From positions 1 through 35,948 of the forward strand of contig JAISYN010000061.1 of NCBI GenBank assembly GCA_031269915.1: a stretch of DNA of 35,948 bases, written 5' to 3'. The notes below the pieces were generated by a model. That model searched no databases, was not told where the DNA came from, and saw only the letters and a program-made list of their open reading frames with translations. Source of the DNA: Synergistaceae bacterium. GTDB taxonomy: Bacteria; Synergistota; Synergistia; Synergistales; Synergistaceae. Of the stretch, positions 8,834 through 17,424 are shown piece after piece. The position numbers and the translations under genes are program-made. How positions within the stretch are numbered: position 1 is the first letter of the stretch; each line of letters begins with the position of its first letter.

Positions 8834-10738
8834 ATGAAATTGATTGAATGGTACCGATACGCTCTCAAGGAAAATAATTTATCTGGAATCCGCGGCAACC
8901 TTGTCGCTATCATCGGAATTATTTCATCTTGTGTTTTTATCTACACGGCGATGTTCGGCAATTTGCCAGGCCTGACCCAGCGCGGACTCATGTTCATGGT
9001 CACTTGCTCCATAGTCTTCCTCGTCAAACCGGTAAATGGCAATAAGGACAGCAAAGCGGCGCTCGCGGCGGATCTGACGCTGGTAGCGATTACAGTCTTT
9101 GTGTTCGGCAACGTCATGATCAACTGGTTTGGCATCCTCAACCGCGCTATCAATGTCAGCGCGCAGGATATGGCCGCGTGCGTTGTCGTCAGCCTGATCG
9201 TCCTGGAGGCGACCCGCCGCGTAATCGGTTTGACCATGCCGATCATTACCCTGGTGTTTATCGCTTATGGCTTTTTGGGGCGATATGCTCCTGGTGTGTT
9301 GCGGCATCGCGGAATTTCACTAAGATCATTTACCGCTTCGGTATACACGACGCAAGAGGGCCTGTATGGTACTGCGGCGACCGCCACCGCAAACTTTATA
9401 ATGATCTTTTTGATCTTTGGCGCATTCCTTGAATTTTCCGGCGCGGGCGAAATGTTCTCGCGCGCGGCGCTCTCACTGTTGGGAGGAAGACGCGGCGGGT
9501 CGGCCAAGGCATCGATCCTGGCCTCGGCTTTAATGGGAATGATCAGCGGAAGCTCGGTGGCTGTCGTTGCCGCCACAGGTTCATTTACGATCCCATTGAT
9601 GAAGAAATACGGCTACAACGATATTGAAGCTGGCGCAATTAACGCCGTGGCCAGCACAGGCGGCCAAATCATGCCGCCTGTCATGGGATCCGCCGCGTTC
9701 ATCATGGCAAACACCATTGGTGTCTCATACTATACGATAGCCTTGATGGCGCTCGTTCCGGCGCTGCTTTACTACCTTGCCGAATTCTTTATGGTTGACA
9801 TGATCGCTGGAAAACGCGGAATCAAGGGACTGAGCCCGGATGAAAAACCTTCGTTAGTCGAGATTCTAAAAAAAGAAGGCTATATGTTCGCGCCGGTGGT
9901 TGTCTTGGTTGTATTGCTGGCAGTTTACAGGACATCTGTCCAAAAGGCGGCCATCTGGTCCATAGTGGTGACACTCTTGGTAAGTTTACCGGACAAGGCT
10001 CACCGCATTACTATTAAGAAATTTCTCGCCGCGCTGATCAACGGCGCCGTTAGCGGCATATCTCTCGGAGGGATTGTCGGCTGTGCCGGCATCATGCTCG
10101 CCATCATAATGCGTACCGGCTTGGCGCAGGCATTTACTGGCGCGCTGGTCACGATCTCCGCCGGACGCCTTATAGTGTTGCTGATCTTGAGCATGATCGC
10201 GTCTATGATTTTGGGGATGGGATTGCCGACGACTGCCTGTTACATCATTGTCTCCACTATGGCGGTACCGGCAATGATGGATCTGGGTGTGTCGAGAGAA
10301 GCCGCGCATATGTTCGCTTTTTATTTTGGCTGTATTTCATCTATTACGCCGCCAGTGGCTGTCGCGGCTTACGCTGCGGCCGGCATATCCGGCTGTGATC
10401 CGTTCAAATGCGGCTGGAAGGCTTGCGTGTTCGGCATTGCCGGATTTATAGTGCCGTATGTGTTCGTCTACCAAAACGAACTGCTGATGATGGGTACAAC
10501 GCCCAATATCATACGGGCAGTAGTTATTGCATTTCTAGGCGTCTACTTCCTCGCGTCAGGTGTTATCGGCTATGCAGTTACGACTTTCCCGAAATGGATA
10601 CAGCCAGTGCTGATCGTCGCGTCGCTGATGGTGATCGTGCCCGAGAATATCAGTACGATTATTGGCCTTGCAGTATGCGCGGTATGTATGATTTACAATT
10701 TAGTATTACATAACAAACAAAAGCGGCTAATGGCTTGA
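8834..10738 (+). CDS. Fused TRAP transporter permease (DctQ-DctM type, TAXI class)
   Basis: A 634-residue integral membrane protein; I choose ATG 8834 because AGAGGT lies about 8 bases before it. The N-terminal part (to about 170) corresponds to the small four-helix DctQ-like subunit, and the rest to the large DctM subunit. Signatures are EFSGAGEMFSRAALSLLGG, GMISGSSVAVVAATGSFTIP, ASTGGQIMPPVMGSAAFIMA and SMILGMGLPTTACYIIVSTM. Fused permeases of this kind pair with TAXI receptors and import organic acids by sodium or proton symport. It is flanked by three receptor genes, and no second permease is visible. Function confident; substrate unknown. Confidence 0.95.
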   Translation: MKLIEWYRYALKENNLSGIRGNLVAIIGIISSCVFIYTAMFGNLPGLTQRGLMFMVTCSIVFLVKPVNGNKDSKAALAADLTLVAITVFVFGNVMINWFGILNRAINVSAQDMAACVVVSLIVLEATRRVIGLTMPIITLVFIAYGFLGRYAPGVLRHRGISLRSFTASVYTTQEGLYGTAATATANFIMIFLIFGAFLEFSGAGEMFSRAALSLLGGRRGGSAKASILASALMGMISGSSVAVVAATGSFTIPLMKKYGYNDIEAGAINAVASTGGQIMPPVMGSAAFIMANTIGVSYYTIALMALVPALLYYLAEFFMVDMIAGKRGIKGLSPDEKPSLVEILKKEGYMFAPVVVLVVLLAVYRTSVQKAAIWSIVVTLLVSLPDKAHRITIKKFLAALINGAVSGISLGGIVGCAGIMLAIIMRTGLAQAFTGALVTISAGRLIVLLILSMIASMILGMGLPTTACYIIVSTMAVPAMMDLGVSREAAHMFAFYFGCISSITPPVAVAAYAAAGISGCDPFKCGWKACVFGIAGFIVPYVFVYQNELLMMGTTPNIIRAVVIAFLGVYFLASGVIGYAVTTFPKWIQPVLIVASLMVIVPENISTIIGLAVCAVCMIYNLVLHNKQKRLMA

Positions 10739-10745
10739 AAAGCAA

Positions 10746-10784
10746 AAAAATGGCTGTGTGCCTCTCGGATATACAACCATTTTT
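10746..10784 (+). terminator. Hairpin with T-tail between permease and receptor 3
   Basis: AAAAATGGCTGT (10746-10757) pairs with ACAACCATTTTT (10773-10784) with a single mismatch, and the hairpin ends in a T-run. It has the shape of a weak intrinsic terminator and could act as an attenuator or 3'-end stabiliser between the permease and the third receptor, which has its own strong AGGAGG. Confidence 0.55.
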
Positions 10785-10834
10785 CCGACATTAAGCACAA
10801 TTAAATTCAATGTCCGATAGAGGAGGTACTAATC

Positions 10835-11896
10835 ATGAAAATGGGAAAAACAGTTTACATAATCGCCATACTATCGGTTCTCGTGTTTGAGTCAGCAAGC
10901 GCGTGTGACGCCGCAAACGCTTCCGGCGCCTCCGACAACGGCAACAAAGCGCAGACGCACATATACGTGGGTTCCGCGTCGATAGGCAGCACCGCGTATA
11001 CTACGTCTTCCGGAATCGCAACTGTAATCAGCAATAACTCAGACTATATCAGCGTCAATTGCCAAGTGACTTCCGGAACGAATGAGAATTATGCGGCTTT
11101 GTCGACCGGAGATATGGATATGATGAATTGCGATGCCGGCCTTGCATATCGCCTCGGTCACGCGGAAATACCGAAAGGCTCCCCTATGGAACAGATATAC
11201 GAGTTTGAAGCAAATTCGGACGTGAGATTTTTTACGAATTGCGAGCCTATCTTTACCTCTTATATTGTTCGCGCCGACAGCGATATCAGAACAATTCAAG
11301 ATATCCTAAAACCTAGCGTCCGTATCGGCTTTCCGACACCGGGCAGTGCGGCGTATAGCTACAATAAGGCATTTTTTGAAGTGCTTGGCTTTAATCTCGA
11401 TGACATGAATATTTATTATGCGGAGCGCGGTGAGTTGGTCGACGCTTTCAAGGATCGCAATATCGATGTGATTGTTGGCGTCATGGGTGATCTCTCCAAG
11501 CCAAACAGCGTAATTTACGAACTGAGTCTCTCAACTGACGTTCGCTTAATTTCGCTGGATGAGAATACACTGGCTTTATTCAACTCAATCTGCCCCGCTT
11601 ATCTTAAGCACATAATCCCTGTCGGCTGGATGCGAGGCGTAGATACCGAAGTTGTAGTCGTCATGAACGGAGCTAACTTCCTGATCAGCAAGGACATGCC
11701 TGATGACGTCGTATACGACATGTGCAAAGCGCTGTTCGAGAATCTTGATAAATTGTATCAGATCAGCGAGTCATTTAAGTATATCACGAAGGAAACCGCC
11801 GCAGCGGATGTCCCGTGCCCCATTCACCCGGGCGCGCTTAAATACTATGAGGAAAACGGTTTTACGATCACTTACATCCCTGATTATGACTCATAG
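10835..11896 (+). CDS. TAXI-family TRAP solute receptor 3
   Basis: A 353-residue paralogue of the two receptors upstream of the permease. The signal peptide differs slightly (FESASACDAANA), then the TAXI fold follows: IYVGSASIGSTAYTTSSG, DMDMMNCDAGLAYR, GFPTPGSAAYSYNKAFFE, and an intact tail GFTITYIPDYDS. Its middle (FEANSDVRFFTNCEP, YELSLSTDVRLISLDENT) matches receptor 1, while LISKDMPDDVVYDMC near the end matches receptor 2, so the three genes look like mosaics. AGAGGAGG precedes the ATG, and a hairpin separates it from the permease gene. Periplasmic ligand delivery; ligand unknown. Confidence 0.93.
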   Translation: MKMGKTVYIIAILSVLVFESASACDAANASGASDNGNKAQTHIYVGSASIGSTAYTTSSGIATVISNNSDYISVNCQVTSGTNENYAALSTGDMDMMNCDAGLAYRLGHAEIPKGSPMEQIYEFEANSDVRFFTNCEPIFTSYIVRADSDIRTIQDILKPSVRIGFPTPGSAAYSYNKAFFEVLGFNLDDMNIYYAERGELVDAFKDRNIDVIVGVMGDLSKPNSVIYELSLSTDVRLISLDENTLALFNSICPAYLKHIIPVGWMRGVDTEVVVVMNGANFLISKDMPDDVVYDMCKALFENLDKLYQISESFKYITKETAAADVPCPIHPGALKYYEENGFTITYIPDYDS

Positions 11897-11937
11897 AGGC
11901 AATTAAAATACGACAAATAAAAAGGAGTTGTTATCGT

Positions 11938-12303
11938 ATGTTCGTAACAAAAGTTGATAAGTCCAAACGGTACGTGGTAACGGCGGAGAATGCCCCCGGG
12001 CATGTGGACCCCGAGTGGATCGGCAAGGTGTTTCGGCAGGGATTGACGGATGGAGAAAGTGTTATGAGAGTCGGCATCGCGGATTTTGAAGATGGCTCGG
12101 TGTCCGCGCTTCATAAGCACGGCAGCGATCAGATTATCATGATCACCGAAGGCGTGGGGATCTGTTCAACAGAAACCGAAGAGATTGAAGTTCATCCCGG
12201 CGATTGCGTTTTGTTCCGCGCCGGCGAACTGCATGTCCACGGCGCCAAGCCCGGACATTCCATGTCTCACTACGCGGTCAGCCTTGATCCGAAAATGAAA
12301 TGA
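11938..12303 (+). CDS. Small cupin-domain protein
   Basis: A 121-residue single-domain cupin. Motif 1 is H-K-H-G-S-D-Q with a downstream Glu (IMITEGVGICST), motif 2 is HPGDCVLFRAGELHVHGA; the histidines can bind one metal ion. Small cupins in catabolic operons act as isomerases, lactone-handling enzymes, dioxygenase-like proteins or sensors of pathway intermediates, and the sequence does not separate these. AAGGAG lies about 10 bases before the ATG. It follows receptor 3 by about 40 bases and precedes the iron alcohol dehydrogenase by about 65, so it is co-transcribed with them. Confidence 0.88.
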   Translation: MFVTKVDKSKRYVVTAENAPGHVDPEWIGKVFRQGLTDGESVMRVGIADFEDGSVSALHKHGSDQIIMITEGVGICSTETEEIEVHPGDCVLFRAGELHVHGAKPGHSMSHYAVSLDPKMK

Positions 12304-12367
12304 TTTTTTGGCGCCAAGCCTGGTGAACGCAAGTGAAAATGCGCATATAACAAAGGGGATAAAACAG

Positions 12368-13564
12368 ATGGCAATCGCGGATGATATTTATGGGTCTAAG
12401 GAGAGTTTATGGGCGATCGATTTGGAGCCTGGAGCGTTGTTTGGTGTGGGTTCTCGAAAGAAAACGGGCGAGCGCTTAAAAGGATATGGCGCGACGAGCG
12501 TGCTTTTAGTTTGCGATTTGGCAATGGAGAAACTGGGTTATGCCGAAGAGCTTACTGAAATTATCAAGGCGTCTGGTATAGAGGTGTTCCAGTACGCGAT
12601 AGAACCCAAGGAACCGACCTCCACGGAATGTAACAATTGCGTTGCCTTTGCCAGGAAGCATACGATTGACGGAATAGTCGGCTTAGGTGGCGGCAGTGCC
12701 ATCGATGTCGCGAAGATGACGGGACTAGTTCTGGCGAATGGCGGGAAAACCGAGAATTATCTTGGTTACGGTACCGATTATTCCAAAACAAAAACCTTCC
12801 GGCCAGTTATCGCGCTGCCTACGACTTCCGGTACTGGAGCTGAAGTGAGTACCGCTCTCGCAATCGAAGACGACACGAAAAATATCAAGGCAATCGGCAT
12901 GCACCGCGCGACATTCGCGATTGTAGACCCATCCTACACAGTAGGTCTTCCAAAAGAAGTGACAGCCAACACGGGCATCGACGCGCTGTCTCACGCGCTG
13001 GATTCGGTCTGCAATACCGCTGGGATGCGGAACTGGCTGGCGGACGCGCTTTCTTATGAAGGCATGCGGGTCTGCCACAAATGGCTGCCCGTCGCCTATG
13101 AGGATAGCGATAACCTGGAAGCGCGTTCCTGGATGAGTTACGCTGCGATGGTAGGCGGATACATACTCAAGCTGAGAAGATGCTCATGGGCTCATGCTTT
13201 CGCCAACAAGGTATCGGACCGATATCATTTGCCGCATGGCGTCGGATGCAGTCTGGGGCTGTATGGTCTTGTACGCTATAACGTCACCGAGAACCCGGAG
13301 GCCAACCGCATCATCGCCAGGTCTTTCGGCGTTGACTGCCCGGAGGGCGCTGATATGGTGGAAGTCGGCAAAAAACTTGTCAAGGCGACCGATGATCTTC
13401 AAAAAAGGGTGGGCATGAAGACAATGAAAGAAGCCGGATTGGACAAGGGGTTTATTGATGACGCCATTGATAAGATCAAAAATGACGGAAAATGGAAACT
13501 TGTCCCAAATGTGCCCAACTTTGAGGTCATGGCTAAATCCATCTACGAAGCGTTTGAGATGTAA
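12368..13564 (+). CDS. Iron-containing alcohol dehydrogenase (type III)
   Basis: I choose ATG 12368, behind AAAGGGGA, over the TTG at 12308; this gives 398 residues, usual for the family. NAD(P) is held by GLGGGSAIDVAKM and LPTTSGTGAEVS. By comparison with lactaldehyde reductase FucO, the metal ligands are present: DALSH gives Asp and His, SWAH one His and LPHG the last His. The second His of the usual HxxxH (His267 in FucO) is Asn here (AHAFAN), an unusual change next to the active site. Probably interconverts a hydroxy acid or alcohol with its oxo form in the imported compound's pathway. Family sure; substrate unknown. Confidence 0.93.
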   Translation: MAIADDIYGSKESLWAIDLEPGALFGVGSRKKTGERLKGYGATSVLLVCDLAMEKLGYAEELTEIIKASGIEVFQYAIEPKEPTSTECNNCVAFARKHTIDGIVGLGGGSAIDVAKMTGLVLANGGKTENYLGYGTDYSKTKTFRPVIALPTTSGTGAEVSTALAIEDDTKNIKAIGMHRATFAIVDPSYTVGLPKEVTANTGIDALSHALDSVCNTAGMRNWLADALSYEGMRVCHKWLPVAYEDSDNLEARSWMSYAAMVGGYILKLRRCSWAHAFANKVSDRYHLPHGVGCSLGLYGLVRYNVTENPEANRIIARSFGVDCPEGADMVEVGKKLVKATDDLQKRVGMKTMKEAGLDKGFIDDAIDKIKNDGKWKLVPNVPNFEVMAKSIYEAFEM

Positions 13565-13600
13565 TTGAACACCTTTACAACGTTTTTGGAGGATAACTAA

Positions 13601-14371
13601 GTGAAGAAATTAGAAGGGAAAGTTGGGTTAATCACCGGTGCTGCGTCCGGAATGGGCAGGGCTTCAGCGAAGCTGTGGGCTGCGGAAGGCGCCAAAGTAG
13701 CAATTGCGGATATCCAGGACGAGATGGGTGAAGCGGTCGTCGAGGAAATCAAATCGCAAGGCGGGGACGCTTTCTACATGCATATCGACGTAACACGAGC
13801 GGACGAAGTTGAGAATATGGTCAAAAAAACACTCGAAAAATATGGCAAGCTGAATATCTTTTGGCACAATGCCGGCAACGCCGGGCCGGGACTCATAGAG
13901 CGAACCACCGAGGAGGAATACGACTTCACTTTGGCTTTACATGTCAAAGCTGGGTTCTTTGGGGCGAAGTATGCTCTGGAGGAGATGAAGAAGGTTGGCG
14001 GCGGAGCGATGCTCTTCACCAGCTCAATTGCCGGATTGAAAGTTTCCCGGAGCTCCGCGGTCTATTCGATTTGCAAATCGAGCCTGGTCATGTTGACCAA
14101 ATGTCTTGCGCTCCATTATGGAAAGTATAATATTCGCGCGAACTGTATTTGCCCTGGCGCTACCCAAACCCCATTGTTGCCGTCCTTTATGAACCGCAGC
14201 CCCGAGGATGATATTAAGGCCATCAAGGCAAATTACATCGCGAAAATTCCTCTTGGTCGGCTTGGAACCTCAGAGGATATTGCGCTGGCGTCGCTTTGGC
14301 TTGTCTCTGACGACGCTTCGTATGTAAATGGCGCTATCCTGTCCGTTGACGGCGGTTTAGCCTGCGCCTGA
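13601..14371 (+). CDS. Short-chain dehydrogenase/reductase (SDR), copy 1
   Basis: A 256-residue classical SDR starting at GTG 13601, 8 bases after GGAGG. The Rossmann motif is TGAASGMG, and an acidic residue after the second strand (IADIQDE) points to NAD. The catalytic Ser lies in FTSSIAG and the Tyr/Lys pair in YSICK; the usual NNAG is HNAG. The tail SYVNGAILSVDGG is standard. It is strikingly similar to the SDR encoded at 21103-20330 in the opposite operon, so the two probably act on related or enantiomeric substrates of one pathway. Confidence 0.94.
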   Translation: MKKLEGKVGLITGAASGMGRASAKLWAAEGAKVAIADIQDEMGEAVVEEIKSQGGDAFYMHIDVTRADEVENMVKKTLEKYGKLNIFWHNAGNAGPGLIERTTEEEYDFTLALHVKAGFFGAKYALEEMKKVGGGAMLFTSSIAGLKVSRSSAVYSICKSSLVMLTKCLALHYGKYNIRANCICPGATQTPLLPSFMNRSPEDDIKAIKANYIAKIPLGRLGTSEDIALASLWLVSDDASYVNGAILSVDGGLACA

Positions 14372-14382
14372 AAAAAACCTGG

Positions 14383-14408
14383 GAGTGTTGTTTAGAAAAG
14401 CAACGCTC
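14383..14408 (+). other. Stem-loop between SDR and lactonase genes
   Basis: GAGTGTTG (14383-14390) and CAACGCTC (14401-14408) form an 8-bp stem with one G-T pair around a 10-base loop. No T-run follows at once, and AGGAGGG of the next gene begins about 13 bases later. It may adjust message stability within the operon. Confidence 0.4.
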
Positions 14409-14434
14409 TCAAAAACTTTTAGGAGGGTTACATC

Positions 14435-15259
14435 ATGGAAAAAAACATTAAGCTTTATATTCTCAATCTCGGACGTATTGAGATGGATTTTAACATCATC
14501 GTCAATAATGCTACCGTTGCTACCGTGTCAGACAAGGAAGCAAAACACCGCTGGGATTGGGTTCCCATTGATTCGATACTAATTGACCATCCTGAGGGCA
14601 AAATCCTGTTTGATCTCGGTTGCCATCCTGATGGAGACCCCTTAAGAGGAGGCAAACGCTTTTCAAAAACTGTAAATGAAGTGTGCCCATTCTATTATGA
14701 TGACGGGCAGACGATGGAAGAACAACTTGCGCTTTGCGGGACAAAGCCAGAAGAGATCAAGACAATTGTCTTTTCGCATATGCACTATGATCATACCGGC
14801 TATCTCTATTTGTTTCCGCACGCCAACGTTATTGTTTATAAAAAAGAACTCGAATCCGCTGTTTCATCTGTATTCGAAGAACCTAAACGGGAGTTTCATT
14901 CCTATTTGTATGAAGATATCATAGTGCCGGCCGCTAAGTATACATATATCACAGAAGATACGGAAATATTCGATGACATAAAAATGTATAATCTGAAAGG
15001 TCATACTCAAGGATTATGTGGATTAATGATCAAACTGAAAAACACAGGGCCCATGTTCTTTGTCCGCGATGCCTGCAACACATCCATTAACTATGGGCCA
15101 CCCACTCGTCTTCCGGGTCTCGTTGAAAATGTGCCTGATTATTTTGCTTCCACTGAGAAGATTAGAAAAATCGCAGCCGAGAACAATGCTACAGTTGTCT
15201 TTGGTCATGACAAAAATCAGTTTATGAGTATGAAACACGCTCCCGAATATTACGATTGA
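14435..15259 (+). CDS. Metallo-beta-lactamase-fold lactonase-like hydrolase
   Basis: A 274-residue MBL-fold enzyme close to the N-acyl-homoserine lactonase group (AttM/AiiA-like). Metal ligands are all visible: HMHYDH at 115-120, His in KGHTQG, Asp in VRDAC and a final His in FGHDKNQF. AGGAGGG precedes the ATG. Although the family is known for quorum quenching, its place at the end of a transporter/dehydrogenase operon suggests it opens a lactone made when the pathway substrate is oxidised, in the cytoplasm. It is the last gene before a strong hairpin terminator. Fold sure; substrate inferred. Confidence 0.9.
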   Translation: MEKNIKLYILNLGRIEMDFNIIVNNATVATVSDKEAKHRWDWVPIDSILIDHPEGKILFDLGCHPDGDPLRGGKRFSKTVNEVCPFYYDDGQTMEEQLALCGTKPEEIKTIVFSHMHYDHTGYLYLFPHANVIVYKKELESAVSSVFEEPKREFHSYLYEDIIVPAAKYTYITEDTEIFDDIKMYNLKGHTQGLCGLMIKLKNTGPMFFVRDACNTSINYGPPTRLPGLVENVPDYFASTEKIRKIAAENNATVVFGHDKNQFMSMKHAPEYYD

Positions 15260-15273
15260 TTCAGGAACGATTA

Positions 15274-15308
15274 GCAGGAGGCCGCTCATTATTTGGGCGG
15301 TCTCCTGC
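15274..15308. terminator. Bidirectional intrinsic terminator hairpin
   Basis: GCAGGAGGCCGC (15274-15285) pairs with GCGGTCTCCTGC (15297-15308), 12 bp with one G-T pair. It follows the lactonase stop and faces the end of the minus-strand nuclease gene, so it can serve both. Its core resembles the hairpins at 16412 and 28457. Confidence 0.75.
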
Positions 15309-15347
15309 GTGATTATTATTAATTATCCACTTTAGATTGTTTCAACG

Positions 15348-16313
15348 CTACCGTTGTAATTCTTCGATCTGTGCTCTGGTCAGCCCAGTTAATTGCTCAA
15401 TTTGGCTGATTGACATTTTCATGTCAATGGCATTTTTCGCTATGGCAAAGCTTCTTTTTGATTCTCCTCTCTTTTCCCCTCTTTTTTCTCCCTCTACTAT
15501 CCCCTCGTCTCGTGCGCCTTTCAGCATGCTTCTTTCGCGAAAATCGGCGAGCACCCAGTCTTCGTATGCTTGACGCACCGCCGGGCTGGCGGCAGCTTCG
15601 CCATAGCGCGCGATGAACTGCGCCGCGCCCGCGTCGCTCTCGACAAATTCTTTCATCCTCGGCTCCATCGCGTATACCTCCTCCGGCAGTTTTTTATTGA
15701 AGTGCATCTCATACAGCAGTCGGCTCCAGCAGTACAGCGGATTCGAGAAATTCGCCGGCGCTTCCGGGAAATAGGGCAATTGCACATTGAACACCGCGAA
15801 TTGCTCCAACGCCACGTCTCGCGGTTCTTTATCGTAGACAAAATGGATAGGTTGGAGTAGTTCCCTGTTGTCCTTCCGACAGTTGTTTACATGCCCGAAA
15901 ATGTTGATTGCCGAAATGTACGGCATTTCAGCAGCCATCTCCAATGCCGTCGTTCCCTTACGCGCCTCGCTTATATACTGATAAGACGCTCCCAGCACGT
16001 TGCGCTGAAGTATAGACGGATCGAAATAAAGCTGAACCTCTTGGGCGGCGATTCTATTGGTATCGCTCTTTGCCAATACATCAATATAACATCCACGATT
16101 GCCGAGGCGTGTCTGTCTTTTCTGCGGCGTCAGTTCGACGACGGTTCCAAACACCTCGCCGCATTCGGACAGCACGGCACCGATAAAGCTCTCCGCGGCG
16201 AGTCCCGCAACACTTTCATCCTTGTAGATTTCCTCGACAACAGGATCCGCCAGCGGCGACATCACATCTGCGTCTATTTTTTTTGCTAAGCCTGAACGAT
16301 CCTCATAAATCAT
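15348..16313 (-). CDS. PD-(D/E)XK nuclease-family transposase (Rpn-like)
   Basis: Protein of 321 residues from ATG 16313, which follows AGAGGT; the track's ATG 16337 lacks a ribosome site. The N-terminal half is the nuclease fold of Rpn recombination-promoting proteins (transposase_31/PDDEXK_2 type): CYIDVLAKSDTNRIAAQEVQL holds the catalytic Asp and the E-x-Q element, and YQYISEARKG follows. The C-terminal part has the charged repeat EGEKRGEKRGES and a helical end, common in this family. Such genes occur in many dispersed copies and are DNA endonucleases linked to recombination rather than to the surrounding pathway. It sits alone between two operons, flanked by hairpins. Confidence 0.88.
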   Translation of the reverse strand: MIYEDRSGLAKKIDADVMSPLADPVVEEIYKDESVAGLAAESFIGAVLSECGEVFGTVVELTPQKRQTRLGNRGCYIDVLAKSDTNRIAAQEVQLYFDPSILQRNVLGASYQYISEARKGTTALEMAAEMPYISAINIFGHVNNCRKDNRELLQPIHFVYDKEPRDVALEQFAVFNVQLPYFPEAPANFSNPLYCWSRLLYEMHFNKKLPEEVYAMEPRMKEFVESDAGAAQFIARYGEAAASPAVRQAYEDWVLADFRERSMLKGARDEGIVEGEKRGEKRGESKRSFAIAKNAIDMKMSISQIEQLTGLTRAQIEELQR

Positions 16314-16411
16314 CCGATTTACCTCTGATAATATCATTGTGAAATATAATATAGCATACTCCGAGGGGTATTTCTACTCGTTTTTCAGGGATGGGTGATA
16401 AAACCGGGTGA

Positions 16412-16454
16412 TTGCGAAGGAGGCCACCAAAGTAATGGGCGGCCTCCTTCGCAA
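16412..16454 (-). terminator. Intrinsic terminator of the minus-strand catabolic operon
   Basis: A perfect 14-bp stem, TTGCGAAGGAGGCC (16412-16425) with GGCCTCCTTCGCAA (16441-16454), directly after the stop of the last gene of the minus operon at 16458. Reading on the minus strand a short T-run (GGTTTTATC) follows at a few bases' distance. Confidence 0.8.
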
Positions 16455-16457
16455 TTA

Positions 16458-17336
16458 TTAATTATCTTGTTTTGGGAGTTCTCTCATCAGGCGGAAAATG
16501 CTTGACGAATCCTTCAGTCCATAACCGCGGGCCTGAGCCATGCGATACCACTGAAGGGCCAAGCTGGCAGAGTAGTTTGGGATGCCTTTTTCTCTGCACA
16601 TATCCATGATCAATTCCATATCTTTCAGCACCAAATTGATGGTGAAACCCGGTTCAATATTGCGGCTCTTGATCTTGGGTATTTTTTCTGTCAGCGCCCT
16701 GGACATTCCCGAGCTATTGCTTATAACATCCAAGAAGGTGTTCAGATCGACATCCAAATGATCGGCCATAACAAGAGCCTCGGCGGCAATGAACTTATGG
16801 CATGAGGACATGAAATTGTTGATTAGTTTCATGGTGGAACCGCCGCCGCGTTTCCCAATGAAATTGAAGGTCTTGCCGATATGCCGGACGTATGGCATGA
16901 CTTCGGCCAATTCTTCCTCGGTAGCGCCAGCCATGATGGATAGCGTACCGGCGGCAGCGCCGTGAGCGCCTCCGCTGACCGGCAGATCGACATAATTGAT
17001 ACCCTTTGCTTTGGCTGCCTCATACATGTCCAAATTGGTGGTTGAATCCACGGTACTCAAATCAAGTATCCATTGTCCGGCTTTGCCATTTGGAACCAGA
17101 TCGGCGCCAACCACTTCCCTGACCTGTTTCGGGCCGGGCAGAGACAAGAAAATGATGTCGCACTTCTCCGCGATTTGTTTGTTGTCCACGATGGTCGCGC
17201 CGGCTTCCGCGAGTTCATCTTTACGCGCCCTGCTAAGATCGCTCACCAGTAATGAACCGGTCGCCTTCAAAATATTTTTGGACATCCCGGAACCCATTGC
17301 CCCCAGGCCGACAAATCCTATCACTTTATCACTCAT
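16458..17336 (-). CDS. 3-Hydroxyisobutyrate dehydrogenase-family NAD(P) oxidoreductase, copy 1
   Basis: A 292-residue beta-hydroxyacid dehydrogenase. The N-terminal Rossmann fold begins GFVGLGAMGSGM; LDLSTVD and DLPVSGGAHGAAAGTLS are the substrate-binding segments, and Lys of MKLINNF is the catalytic base. Length is usual for the family (hydroxyisobutyrate, tartronate-semialdehyde and 2-hydroxymethylglutarate enzymes). The ending WYRMAQARGYGLKDSSSIF closely matches copy 2 of this operon, so the two are paralogues of an unusual subgroup. It oxidises a 3-hydroxy acid to a semialdehyde or the reverse; the aldehyde dehydrogenase just upstream may take the semialdehyde further. Last gene of the operon. 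Confidence 0.92.
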   Translation of the reverse strand: MSDKVIGFVGLGAMGSGMSKNILKATGSLLVSDLSRARKDELAEAGATIVDNKQIAEKCDIIFLSLPGPKQVREVVGADLVPNGKAGQWILDLSTVDSTTNLDMYEAAKAKGINYVDLPVSGGAHGAAAGTLSIMAGATEEELAEVMPYVRHIGKTFNFIGKRGGGSTMKLINNFMSSCHKFIAAEALVMADHLDVDLNTFLDVISNSSGMSRALTEKIPKIKSRNIEPGFTINLVLKDMELIMDMCREKGIPNYSASLALQWYRMAQARGYGLKDSSSIFRLMRELPKQDN

Positions 17337-17424
17337 AATTGTTTCGCACCCCTTTTATGCGGCTTGCCTGAAACGGTATGAAAACGAGCCAACTATCACA
17401 CCATTCCAGGCAAGCGCTAATTAT

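Noticed and set aside
14435-15259. Quorum-quenching role for the MBL-fold enzyme
   Set aside because: Possible by family, but the gene ends a transporter/dehydrogenase operon and no quorum-sensing genes are in the window.
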